64,000 nucleotides of DNA from Lotmaria passim. Taxonomy: Eukaryota; Euglenozoa; Kinetoplastea; Trypanosomatida; Trypanosomatidae. Under the pieces are notes generated by a model that saw only the letters and a list, made by a program, of their open reading frames with translations, was not told the origin of the DNA and ran no database searches. The position numbers and the translations under genes were made by a program. Positions 27,408-36,127 of the stretch are shown here, one piece after another; position 1 is the stretch's first letter, and every line of letters begins with the position of its first letter. The stretch lies in contig CP140208.1 in assembly GCA_037349495.1 (NCBI GenBank), positions 248,001 through 312,000 of the forward strand, written 5' to 3'.

Positions 27408-27844
27408 ACAAAGTGAACGGTAAGCTGTAACCTGCTGCTGTGTTAGCAAGAACAAATGAGGGCGCGATGGGAAAAAAGGGCGCAACACAGCTTTTATGGC
27501 GAGTATTAAAAAAAAAAAAAGAAAAAAAGAAACTGAAGCTGCTTCTGTCCATTGCGGAGGAGCATGCTCTTTTTGCGGGTCGTTTCGTGCTCTGGCCATC
27601 TTCGTCGTGCTTATCGTTGTATTTTTTTTTTTTTTAGGCGTAGTACATTTTTTTTTTTTCATCGTGGCTTTTCCACCTCACAACTCTCTTCTTCCTTCTC
27701 TCTTTGCCCTTGCCATTGAGCATCTTTCATCTCTATTATTATGAGAAAAGTCAAAGCAAGTACTAGTACGTGAAAGAGGAAAAAAAAAAAAAGTAAAGCA
27801 CAAAAGGCAACGGCTTCTTTTGTGTGATATTCACACACGCAGAT

Positions 27845-27876
27845 ACACACACACACACGCACACACACACACACAC
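27845..27876. repeat. CA microsatellite
   Basis: AC repeat of about 16 units with one AC-to-GC interruption, just upstream of carrier copy 2. Confidence 0.9.
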
Positions 27877-27952
27877 TTTCAAAGACTGGGTCACGCATAC
27901 GAGGATTGAAGTCAGCGTCTTTTTTTTTTCTTTTTTTTTTTATTTTTGGGAA

Positions 27953-29203
27953 ATGTCTGCTGCTACTGCATCCCAGCAACCTGCAGAGCAGTCCGACGCC
28001 TCTACAGAGCAGGACGAAATCGATGCCTTCCTGCGCGAAGAGGGTGTGCCGATGGCGTCTACGGTGACGCGCAGCGACATAGCAAATGCCGTCGTGACGC
28101 TCGGCTACACCGCCGCGGCGGCCTCTGTGAAGTTTGTGGTGAAGGTAGCTCTGCGTCGCCTCGACACGCTTCTGTGTGTCGAGGGCGAGCTGCAAGCGGA
28201 TGCGGCGCGCAAGGCGAAGGCGTCCGGTACGCCTTTGGCAGGACGTCGTCCCTCACGCACGAGTGTTGGCGGGTGGCTGCGTCACCTTTACGCGGAGGAC
28301 CACCGCTCTGTCAAGACTTTTCTGCGCGGCGGCTGGGCAGAGTTCGGCTTCGTGCTCGCGACGGCGGTGGAGGAGACGGCGATGATAGTGGCGCTGCGGG
28401 CCGTTTTCGGCCGTCTCTTTGCTGCGAGGCAGGCTGCATCGGACAGTAGGGTTGGATGGGTGTCTCTGCACCTGCTCGCACCGATGCTCACGGCGGGTCT
28501 GCTGTCGTGGCCGCTGCGTGCAGTGCGAACGGCGTTGATGGTGAATTACATGGCAGACACAACCCTCCCGCGAGCGGCACAGTGCGCAGAGAACGCAGAT
28601 GAGCAGACGCAGACCCCCACACACGCGGCGCACCGCTACACGAATGTGGTCGATGTGTGGCGGCAGGTGCGTCAGCGCGTGGGCCTGCGCGGCCTTCTGC
28701 GCAACGGCCTCGACGTGGATATGGCAGGTCGCGTTGTCTCCATGACACTCGTGTGGACCGTCGTGCAGCCGGCCATGCTGTGGATTCAGAAGGTAGGAGT
28801 GATGCGGACGAGAGCCAGGGCATCCGTGCAAATGCCGATGCCTGATGCCGCGTCGTCAGGGTCTTCGCTGCTGCTGCGCCTCGGGCAGTACCGCTGCTTT
28901 AACTTGGCTGCGCTGGTAGTGGTGGTAGGGACGGTGAACACCCTGCAGCGTCCCTTCGTGGTGCTGCTGCGGCGTATGGCCTTGTTGCCGGCGGACGATG
29001 GCGGCGAGGGAGATGACAAGGCGTTGCCGGGCTGCCGCTACAGGAATGGGTGGGACTGCGCCTGTCAGGTGGTGCGTCGTGAGGGCGCAACGGCGCTCTT
29101 TGCGGGCCTACCGTTGTGTCTGCTAACAAGCACGATTGTACCGCTGGTCGTCACGTTCTCTGGTTTGCCTACTGCTCCGTCCTTCTCGGGTGCTGCCGTG
29201 TGA
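27953..29203 (+). CDS. Diverged mitochondrial carrier family protein, tandem copy 2
   Basis: The 416-residue paralogue lies between two carrier-like genes. Repeat 1 shows VALRRLDTLLCVEGELQAD, matching copy 3's DRVMVLTAVEGEL and copy 1's RRVRYLLTVEDDL, then GGWLRHLY and FLRGGWAEF. Repeat 2 has LSWPLRAVRTALMVNYMAD (copy 3: TPYNAIRKTIMTNYSAD). Repeat 3 has TLQRPFVVLLRRMAL and ends with the classical matrix block YRNGWDCACQVVRREGATALFAGL, close to the G-x-x-D-C-x-x-x-x-x-x-E-G family consensus. The first signature helix has lost its proline, so the motif is eroded. The N-terminal 40 residues are acidic and Gln/Ser-rich. The ATG at 27953 directly follows T-runs with no AG between, so the true start may be Met34 at 28052 if splicing uses the first AG, at 27975-27976. 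Function unknown. Confidence 0.65.
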   Translation: MSAATASQQPAEQSDASTEQDEIDAFLREEGVPMASTVTRSDIANAVVTLGYTAAAASVKFVVKVALRRLDTLLCVEGELQADAARKAKASGTPLAGRRPSRTSVGGWLRHLYAEDHRSVKTFLRGGWAEFGFVLATAVEETAMIVALRAVFGRLFAARQAASDSRVGWVSLHLLAPMLTAGLLSWPLRAVRTALMVNYMADTTLPRAAQCAENADEQTQTPTHAAHRYTNVVDVWRQVRQRVGLRGLLRNGLDVDMAGRVVSMTLVWTVVQPAMLWIQKVGVMRTRARASVQMPMPDAASSGSSLLLRLGQYRCFNLAALVVVVGTVNTLQRPFVVLLRRMALLPADDGGEGDDKALPGCRYRNGWDCACQVVRREGATALFAGLPLCLLTSTIVPLVVTFSGLPTAPSFSGAAV

Positions 29204-29378
29204 GGTGAAGAAGAAAGTGAGAGAAAAAAAAAAACAGCCTTTTTTCGGCTTTTTTCTTCTGACCTTGTGCTTTTCATTCCACATTTCGAAAACGAGGCGG
29301 TTAATTCGACCACTGTTTTTTTTTTTTCCTCTTTTTCATTTCTGTTTGTTCTTACATCACACAAAAAAAAAATGAAAG

Positions 29379-29434
29379 AATCAAGGAAGCGCCGCGGAGT
29401 GGCTGAGTGAAGTGACTCCGGCGCTTCACGGATT
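29379..29434. repeat. Imperfect inverted repeat / long stem-loop
   Basis: The arms pair as AATC with GATT, a 3x3 internal loop, GAAGCGCC with GGCGCTTC, a two-base bulge, then GGAGT with ACTCC, closing a loop of about 14 bases. It is the most GC-rich, most strongly paired spot in an otherwise AT-rich 3' region of carrier copy 2. It could be an mRNA structural element or a small RNA; no box motif decides. Confidence 0.6.
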
Positions 29435-29771
29435 GCCTTCTTGCTTTCTCTACGTGGTGACGCAATGGGCAAGCTGAACGTGAAGCGTACAGGCTCGCAG
29501 TTCTGTGTGTGTGTGTGCTATTTAGTCTTTGTTGTTTTTACACCCCAAAAACCATGTTCTTGATGTGTCTTGCTCGTGGGGGCCAAGCTTTTGCAATCCA
29601 GTCTTTTTGTTTTTGGGTTTCCCTCTCTCATTGTCCGTTCTCGGCCCCCTCGTTTTCCGCTTATTTCATCCGTTTGAATGATCTGACTATATATATATAA
29701 ACGTCGATCGCGTTGCTGCGCTGCACTGCACTGCACTTCGTCGACGGTGGTCATCCTTCGTTTTTTTTTTT

Positions 29772-29787
29772 TCTTTTCTCTTCTCAG
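29772..29787 (+). promoter_or_regulatory. Trans-splice acceptor of carrier copy 3
   Basis: T-run then CTTTTCTCTTCTCAG; AG at 29786-29787, one of the cleanest acceptors in the window. It excludes the upstream in-frame non-ATG extension. Confidence 0.65.
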
Positions 29788-29838
29788 AGGTTCCTCGCAC
29801 GTATAAGGAAAAAACTACGAACACCAGCACCTACAAAA

Positions 29839-30921
29839 ATGTCCTCACAGGCTGCAGCAGCACCGCCGTCGCAGCAGCAGCAGCAGCAGCAGCCGATGCC
29901 TAGCGGGGGCAACGGCGCGTACGGCTCCCCCTACCCGCTTTCCCCTACGGATCTCGTCATCGACATGGCCATTCGTACCGTTTTGGATCTCATCCAGCGC
30001 TGCCTTGCTGCCCCGATCGACCGCGTGATGGTGCTGACGGCGGTGGAGGGCGAGCTGGTGCGTCAGGGCCGCCTGCCCGCTGGTGGCTTCCGTGGCATCC
30101 GCCGCCTCTACCAGCGCATCTGGCGGAAGGAGGGCGCGCGCGGGCTGCTGCGTGGTGTGATGGCGGACGCCGTGTTGACGCTGCCGAGCGGCATCGTCGA
30201 TAACGTCGCCACCAACGCCGTCTTTGCTTGTTTGCAACGCGTGATCCCGATCAGCATGGCGGATCAAATGAGCACCCCAGTCGTCGTCGCTCTCTCCCTC
30301 GCGGCGACGAGCGCGGCGGTGTGGATCGCCACCCCGTACAACGCGATCCGCAAGACGATCATGACGAACTACTCAGCCGACATCGTTGCTCCGGTGGCTG
30401 GCGCGAAGCCGGAAAACAAGGAAAGGAAGGAGGAGGAGGAGAAGGATGCGAAGGAGGCCGCGGACGGCGACGACGACGAGGTCGAGGAAGCGTACCGCTA
30501 CGCCACGGCGACGGAAACGGCACGACAGATTTACCAGCGCAAGGGCTGGCGTGGGTTCTATCGCGGTGCCGCGGTAGAACCGGTCACGGTGTGCGTCTAC
30601 CGCGGACTCTACCTCGTCGCCTCCGTCCTCGTCAGCGAGCGGCTGCAGTTGTCGTACCCGTACGCGGTGGCGCGCGGACTGGCGATCGTGGCAGATGTGT
30701 TGACACAGCCGCTGGAGGTGGTGAGTCGTCGGCTGGTGCTAACAGCCTCCGACGACGACGAAACGCGCCGCTATCGTGGCATCCTGGACTGCGCGCGAAC
30801 GATTGTGAAAGAAGAGGGAGTGACGGCGCTGTGGTCCGGTCTGCGCTTCCGACTCGTGGTCAGCGGTGCCAGCATTGCCATCCGCTGGATCTACATCGCC
30901 GGCTTTGGTGGGACGGATTAG
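29839..30921 (+). CDS. Mitochondrial carrier family protein (ADP/ATP-carrier-like), tandem copy 3
   Basis: At 360 residues this is the best-preserved of three tandem carrier-like genes. Repeat 1 has APIDRVMVLTAVEGEL (Pro59, Asp61; the basic residue usual at the end of P-x-D-x-x-K/R is Met64), GGFRGIRRLYQRIW and EGARGLLRG. Repeat 2 has TPYNAIRKTIMTNY near residue 167 and GWRGFYRGAAVEP. Repeat 3 has TQPLEVVSRRLVLTAS near 290, where ADP/ATP carriers have P-x-D-x-x-R-R-R-M-M-M, then YRGILDCARTIVKEEG and ALWSGL. The N-terminus has a run of Gln (about residues 13-20), and an acidic insert near 195-220 sits in the second matrix loop. The inner mitochondrial membrane is expected. The substrate is unknown; nucleotide transport is a guess from the third repeat. 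ATG 29839 lies 51 bases after a strong acceptor. Confidence 0.8.
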   Translation: MSSQAAAAPPSQQQQQQQPMPSGGNGAYGSPYPLSPTDLVIDMAIRTVLDLIQRCLAAPIDRVMVLTAVEGELVRQGRLPAGGFRGIRRLYQRIWRKEGARGLLRGVMADAVLTLPSGIVDNVATNAVFACLQRVIPISMADQMSTPVVVALSLAATSAAVWIATPYNAIRKTIMTNYSADIVAPVAGAKPENKERKEEEEKDAKEAADGDDDEVEEAYRYATATETARQIYQRKGWRGFYRGAAVEPVTVCVYRGLYLVASVLVSERLQLSYPYAVARGLAIVADVLTQPLEVVSRRLVLTASDDDETRRYRGILDCARTIVKEEGVTALWSGLRFRLVVSGASIAIRWIYIAGFGGTD

Positions 30922-32270
30922 AATGACGCGTGCGCGTGAAAACAGGGAGAAAAAGGGAGAGAAAGCTGTGATTCTCCTATGAAAAACGCACCGCTTCTCT
31001 CTCTATTGCGCGACATCTCATCCTCTTTCTTGTATTTCCTCCTTCATGTTCGCCTTTTTTTTTTTCTTGTTCATAGAAGAGCCGCGTGCCATGTTTTTTT
31101 TTTTTTTATCTTTCGTTCCGGATTATAGTAGTATGAACATGAGAAAAAAGAAGAAAAAAAAACGCTAAAGAGCAGCAAGGCTTCTGTTTCTGACTCTGAT
31201 CTTTTTGTTGTTGTTGTTGTTGTTGATTGCTTTGGCTTTCGTGAGGTGTTATTGCTTGCGCGCAGAGGTATGCGTGTGTGCGTGTGTGTGTGTGTGAGGT
31301 AGAAAACACCGAAGTGTATTTCCATTATCTATTTATAACTCTCCCGTTTTCTTTTTTCTTCTTTATCACAGAAGAGGTTACGCATGTCGGCGTGCCTGTG
31401 TTTACGTTTAGTCTGTTTTTTTTTTTTTTCCGTTGTTGTTGTTGTTATGTGCGTATTGATATGGTTGTGTTTGGCTGACAGATTACGCTCGAATGAACTA
31501 AAGAGAGAAAAAAAAAAAAACTGAAGTCTACCTAAGATTGATTCTCTCTCGAGTCTCTCAGCTGCTTCTCAACTGAGATGACTGTTGATAATAGTAATAA
31601 CAGAGAGCCGAAAAACGGTTGCGAGCGTTGACGTAAGATAAGTGCGTCACCAGCAAGAGTCTTTCTTGTTGGTCACCTCCACGAGTGTGGCACATAGCAC
31701 CTGCTCTGCGGTATCGAGAGCCCCCCTCCCTCTTTTTTTCCCCCTTTTTTTCTTGCTTCTTTTCGACGAACATGAAGAGTAAGAAGAAAATCCTCTGGTC
31801 TTCGCTCTTTCACTTGTTCTCCTCTCCGCGTATTCTTTCTTCCCTGAATTCGTCTTGCTGTCTTCTTCTTCTTCTTCTTTTTTTTTTTTTTTGTTAATTG
31901 TCGCAACTTTACGCCTGTCCTTCCGCACTCATGTGCTGAAACGCGATTGTCACGCATTGGCGCCTTTCATACACATACACATATATATATATATGTGTGT
32001 GTGTGTATATTAATATATGCTAATTATCTGTCCGCTTTTCTACAAAGCTACCAAAACCAAGTTCTCTCTTTTGTCCCCTCATACACGTATTTTGTTCCTT
32101 TATAAACCAACTAGTGCTTCCTCTTCTTTTTTTTTTTCTTTTGTGATTTCCGTTATTACAGACTTCTTTGTTTGTTTGTTTCTTTTTTTTTTTTTTTTAC
32201 CCTTTCCTGTCCTCTAGTTCAAAGTGCACCGTCTCCCCCGAACTCCTATTTCCTTAGTCTTTCTTACTCC
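30922..32270. other. Intergenic region with GTT, GT, TCT and TA repeats
   Basis: T-runs near 31057 and 31094-31107, GTT repeat about 31206-31225, GT repeat about 31268-31298, T14 near 31418-31430, A-runs near 31508-31520, TCT repeats near 31860-31880, TA/GT patch about 31970-32010, T-runs near 32128 and 32183-32198. The final tract CCTTTCCTGTCCTCTAG gives an acceptor AG at 32216-32217. No gene seen. Confidence 0.6.
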
Positions 32271-34922
32271 ATGCAAAACGGGCACGGCTACAATCGTGCG
32301 CAGCCTCACGAAGGAAATCTGAACAGCGCTGATGCAGCCGCTCGCCGCGTCGTGACGAGCAACAACGCGCCGCGTGACCAGCAGCCGCAGCTTGTTATCT
32401 CCACTCCCCCGGCTGCGGCTGCTGCTCTTACGGCACCAGCGGCACACTCGCGATCGACAAGCAGTCACACGCCTGTCTCCCATCCGCTCGATGCGAATTC
32501 GCGCGAGGGTGGCTCCGTCAGTAACTCCCTTTTTTTCCACTCGCCGAAGAGCACCGCCTCCGTCTTCCACCCGGAGATCCGTCATTCAACACTCGACCGT
32601 GAAGAGGGAAGCGACGTGATGATCACGGAGGGGCAGCCTTTCTCGGCCGAGAAGCGAGCTGCCGGCGAGCCAGCTAAGCCGCGCCAGCCTTTTGGCACGG
32701 TGAAGGGAGCGGTGGACAACGCCGATCCGTACTCTGACGTTGCTCTCGGCAGCCGCAACGGCGGTGATGCCGGAGACAATAACAACAACGATAACGATAA
32801 CGATGATGATAATGATAACAACAACAGCGCAGATTACGCCTCCACGCGTGCCGCGGCGGACACTGGAAACACTCGCCAGCACCTCCTTTTTTCAGAGTCG
32901 TTCCGCAACCAGGCCTACGTGAAGGAGCTGCCGGACCACCTGGTGCCACTGGCCCACGAAATCCACCAGCTAGACGAGGACGACCTGGCGTACATCTCGG
33001 ACGTGACGCACACTATGGCAAACCGCGACCTCTACTCGCTGCTGCCCTACACTGGCAGCAACTGGTTCCTCCCGTCGATTCGCGAGTGCGACGACGACGA
33101 GGCGCACTGGGAACTGCGCTACACCTGGAAGGAGGGCCTCATCATCGCCATCGGTGGTCGTCGTCTGTCCCTCCGCCTGCTGAACGTGTTCATCCGTGTG
33201 TGCTTCATCGTTTTGATTTGGTTCATGCTATGGAACATGCTGCCACGCTGGCTGGTGCAGCCGGGCGGCTACGTGTGGGACCCGGCAGTGCTCGTCGTCG
33301 TGGCGGCCATCGTGGGCGGTCTGATCTGCCGTATTATTCAAATGCCGCCGCTGGTCGGGGTGCTGTGGATGGGGATTATGTGGAACAACATCCCGACGTT
33401 AAAATACTTGACACATGGCATCGTGAAGGAGGTGTTTGACATCTGCTCAAAGCTGGGGCTCACCGTCATTCTCGCGCGCGCCGGCTACAAGCTCGCCATC
33501 AAGGAGATCATCCCGCACTGGAAACAGACGGCGCTGCTCGCCACGCTGCCCTTCGCCTTGGAGGGTGTCTCGCACAGCCTCATCGCGAACAAGATCTTCA
33601 AATACGAGAACAACTACAACTGGGCCTTCTTGCAGGGCATGCTGTGCAGCATCGTGTCGCCTGCGGTTGTCGTGCCCGGTAGCTTATACCTGCAGGACCT
33701 CGGCTACGGCCGCGGCGTCGGCCCGCTCTCCCTCATGCTTTCGGCGGTCGGTATTGAGATTGTGATCGGGGTGTGGTGTGCGAACTTCATTATCGGCCTC
33801 ATCTTCTACGATCAGAAGCTGGCGGTTGCAATTGTGTTGGGTCCCGTGCAGTTCATCGGCGGCATCATCATCGGCATCGCCCTCGGCGTGCTCTTCTACT
33901 ACATCGTGGAGCTGATCAAGCAGGAGGCGGACCGCATGCCGAACGGGAAGTACACCCGCGATCACCTCAAGAATTGTATGGACTTCGCCTACATGATCTT
34001 CCTCTTCGCCTGCTACGCGATGGTGTTCTTCGGCTACAAGGTCAGCCTCGCCGGGGGCGGCTGTGTGATGTGTGTCTTCTTCTCTGCCACCGTGGCACAC
34101 ATGTGGACCCGCACCGGCAAGGCCGAGCACGAGGACCACAAGAAATACGTCGCGTCGTGGCTAGCGTTCACCTGGGATGAGGCGATGATGCCGATTCTCT
34201 TCGCGACGATGGGCGCGAAGATCAACGTCAAGGCCATCTTCAACGCCACCTTCTTCCCCAAGGCGATCATCTGCATGGCCTGCAGTACGGCCGTGCGCCT
34301 CATTGTGACCTTTATCATCCAGCTGGGCAGCGGCATGCCTTACAAGGAGAAGCTGCTCGTGTGTGTCGGCTACCTGGGCAAGGCGTCCGCGCAGGCCTCC
34401 GTCGGCCCCATCGCGGCAAACCTTGTGGCAAGCAGGATGGCCGCCCTTCCGGCAGACCAGAAGAACTCGCTGAGCAAGATGGCCGAGTATGCGAACAACG
34501 TACAGCAGATCAGTGCGATGTACGTCATGTTCATGGCTTGCGTCGCTTCCTTCGGCCTGGTGCGTGGTGGCCAGGTCGTTTTGAAGCGCGATGGCAGCGC
34601 TAAGAACAAGAAGCACAAGAAACACAAGAAGCACAGCAAGTCAACTCAGCGGGGCGACGACGCGTTGTCGTCGTCGTCCGCAGCGGTGGCGGCCGCCACA
34701 GCGATGGCGGAGGTGGAACCGGACGATGGCACGCGCGCGAACGACGCGGCAGTGGCTGCACCGCGGGCAGACGGCAAGACGTTCAGGCACGCGCGCGAGG
34801 GCAGCTTTGGCTGCTCGGCAGCTGGTCAGGGCAGCAGCCATCACGTCTCTTTTGCGACGTTTGAGCCGCTTCACTATGACGACTGGCCCGACTCGGGCTC
34901 GAATCGTGATCGCGTGCATTGA
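32271..34922 (+). CDS. SLC9B/NHA-like (CPA2) cation/proton antiporter, with altered ion-site motif
   Basis: The 883-residue membrane protein has a hydrophilic N-terminus of about 300 residues (Ser/Asp/Asn-rich, with a run of Asp and Asn near 169-187), then about 12-13 membrane helices from residue 300 to 770, and a Lys/His-rich tail (KNKKHKKHKKHSK near 780). Family features are MPPLVGVLWMGIMWNNIP near 362, a long ILARAGYKL helix, and FLQGMLCSIVSPAVVVPGSL near 448 with LQDLGYGRGVG, closely matching NHA2 (SLC9B2). Where NHA2 has the ion-binding pair FDDI this protein reads GIEI (Glu496), so stoichiometry or ion choice may differ. Later helices contain WLAFTWDEAMMPILFATMGA and GYLGKASAQASVGPIA, both typical. 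It probably moves Na+ or H+ across the plasma or an organelle membrane. ATG 32271 lies 53 bases after the acceptor. Confidence 0.8.
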   Translation: MQNGHGYNRAQPHEGNLNSADAAARRVVTSNNAPRDQQPQLVISTPPAAAAALTAPAAHSRSTSSHTPVSHPLDANSREGGSVSNSLFFHSPKSTASVFHPEIRHSTLDREEGSDVMITEGQPFSAEKRAAGEPAKPRQPFGTVKGAVDNADPYSDVALGSRNGGDAGDNNNNDNDNDDDNDNNNSADYASTRAAADTGNTRQHLLFSESFRNQAYVKELPDHLVPLAHEIHQLDEDDLAYISDVTHTMANRDLYSLLPYTGSNWFLPSIRECDDDEAHWELRYTWKEGLIIAIGGRRLSLRLLNVFIRVCFIVLIWFMLWNMLPRWLVQPGGYVWDPAVLVVVAAIVGGLICRIIQMPPLVGVLWMGIMWNNIPTLKYLTHGIVKEVFDICSKLGLTVILARAGYKLAIKEIIPHWKQTALLATLPFALEGVSHSLIANKIFKYENNYNWAFLQGMLCSIVSPAVVVPGSLYLQDLGYGRGVGPLSLMLSAVGIEIVIGVWCANFIIGLIFYDQKLAVAIVLGPVQFIGGIIIGIALGVLFYYIVELIKQEADRMPNGKYTRDHLKNCMDFAYMIFLFACYAMVFFGYKVSLAGGGCVMCVFFSATVAHMWTRTGKAEHEDHKKYVASWLAFTWDEAMMPILFATMGAKINVKAIFNATFFPKAIICMACSTAVRLIVTFIIQLGSGMPYKEKLLVCVGYLGKASAQASVGPIAANLVASRMAALPADQKNSLSKMAEYANNVQQISAMYVMFMACVASFGLVRGGQVVLKRDGSAKNKKHKKHKKHSKSTQRGDDALSSSSAAVAAATAMAEVEPDDGTRANDAAVAAPRADGKTFRHAREGSFGCSAAGQGSSHHVSFATFEPLHYDDWPDSGSNRDRVH

Positions 34923-35817
34923 GCTCACCCCTTCTGTTCCTCATGAGTAGCTCCCACAGCTGCCGCATCCTCTCGATACCGCTTCGACTTCTCTCCCCCT
35001 ATTTTTTCTTTTTTTTTTTTAGTTATATGCTGCTCTTATTATTGTTATTACTCTGTTTTTTCTGGTTTTCACAACGGAATATATTTCCGAAACACTTTTT
35101 TTCTAGTCCCATTCAAAAAAAAAAAAAAACGCTCGAGAGTTACGCCTGCCTCCATTGTCATTTTGTTTGTTTGTTGTTTCTCATACATGTGTGTGTGTGT
35201 GTGCAAAAGACTAGGTTCTTCTTCATGATAAAAGAAGAAAAAAAACGTCGGGCTATTATTACATTTTTTTTTTTAAATGCCTTATGGTCGATATATAAAT
35301 ACATATAGATTTGTTTTTTTGAAATACACGCACAAAAATGTGAAAGATATTTCATCATTTTCAACTGGCAACTGACATAAATACAATGTGTGTGTGTATG
35401 ACGGACAAGAGGCAAGCGAAAACGGTTAGTAAAAGAAGAAAGAGAGAAAAATGTGGGCTGCTTTGGATGTGCGCACCCCAAAACGAACCATGCTTATGGA
35501 TGCCGAGGCAAATGCTCAAGGGTTAAGCACCGTTGGTAGGCCTTTTTTTTTTTTTCGTATGTGTGCCTGTTTCTCTTGACGGCTGGTATCGAAGGATGCT
35601 TGCTGGCAACCTTCACCACAGGGCAGTGGTGCAGTTTAACAACAAAAAAAAACGCTCTTTTATTTCCTTCATTCCCCTCCCCCCTCTTATCGACTTCACT
35701 CTTTCGCCATATTGTTGTGATTTACTTTTCACCCCCCCCCCCCTCCCTCCCTCTCTCACGGCATCTAACAACAACAATGACAACGACAAGACACCCAAGT
35801 TTTCAGATCGAGCATAA

Positions 35818-35848
<31 letters not shown>

Positions 35849-36127
35849 AACGCCGTGGACTTGTTAGGTTTTTTTTTTTTTTACCGCCACAAGGAAGACA
35901 GGAAGAAGGAGGAGATTTTCTCTTATATTGCCAGCAGTTGGCCAATCTACTCATCAAAAGGTAACACCCCCCCCCCTCTCCCCGTTAAAAAAAAAAAAAG
36001 AGAAAAACGGAAGAAAAGTCTTCGTTGGGCTCTTTCCATTCTAACTTGACATCTTTTTTTTTTTGTTGTTGTTGTTGTTCTTTTTTTTTTTCCCCCCTCA
36101 CTTTCTCTTCTGTGAGCTGCACACACG
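34923..36127. other. Intergenic region with CA, C-run and GTT repeats
   Basis: T-runs near 35010-35020, A14 near 35117-35130, GT run near 35190-35204, T-run near 35264-35274, a short unique patch at about 35453-35540, C-rich tract 35732-35750, CA13 at 35819-35845, C11 near 35968, A13 near 35987-35999, GTT repeat 36064-36079. CTTTCTCTTCTGTGAG ends with AG at 36115-36116, only 11 bases before the next ATG. Confidence 0.6.
35819..35845. repeat. CA microsatellite
   Basis: Thirteen uninterrupted CA units in the leader/intergenic region before the P-loop kinase gene. Confidence 0.9.

Larger units (their letters stand above)
26697..27952. other. Intergenic region rich in homopolymers and TA/CA repeats
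   Basis: T10 and GT patch near 26774-26790, T14-16 near 26940-26954, A-runs near 27010, 27188-27201 and 27508-27520, TA run 27380-27407, T-runs near 27620-27635 and 27649-27659, CA run 27845-27876, then T-runs reaching to 27947. Open frames here are repeat-derived. Notably no AG lies between the last T-runs and the ATG at 27953. Confidence 0.6.
29204..29838. other. Intergenic region with strong stem-loop and acceptor
   Basis: T-runs and A-runs near 29225, 29314 and 29363, the paired element at 29379-29434, a short TA run near 29688-29700, and a strong acceptor (T12, CTTTTCTCTTCTCAG) with AG at 29786-29787, 51 bases before the next ATG. Confidence 0.65.
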
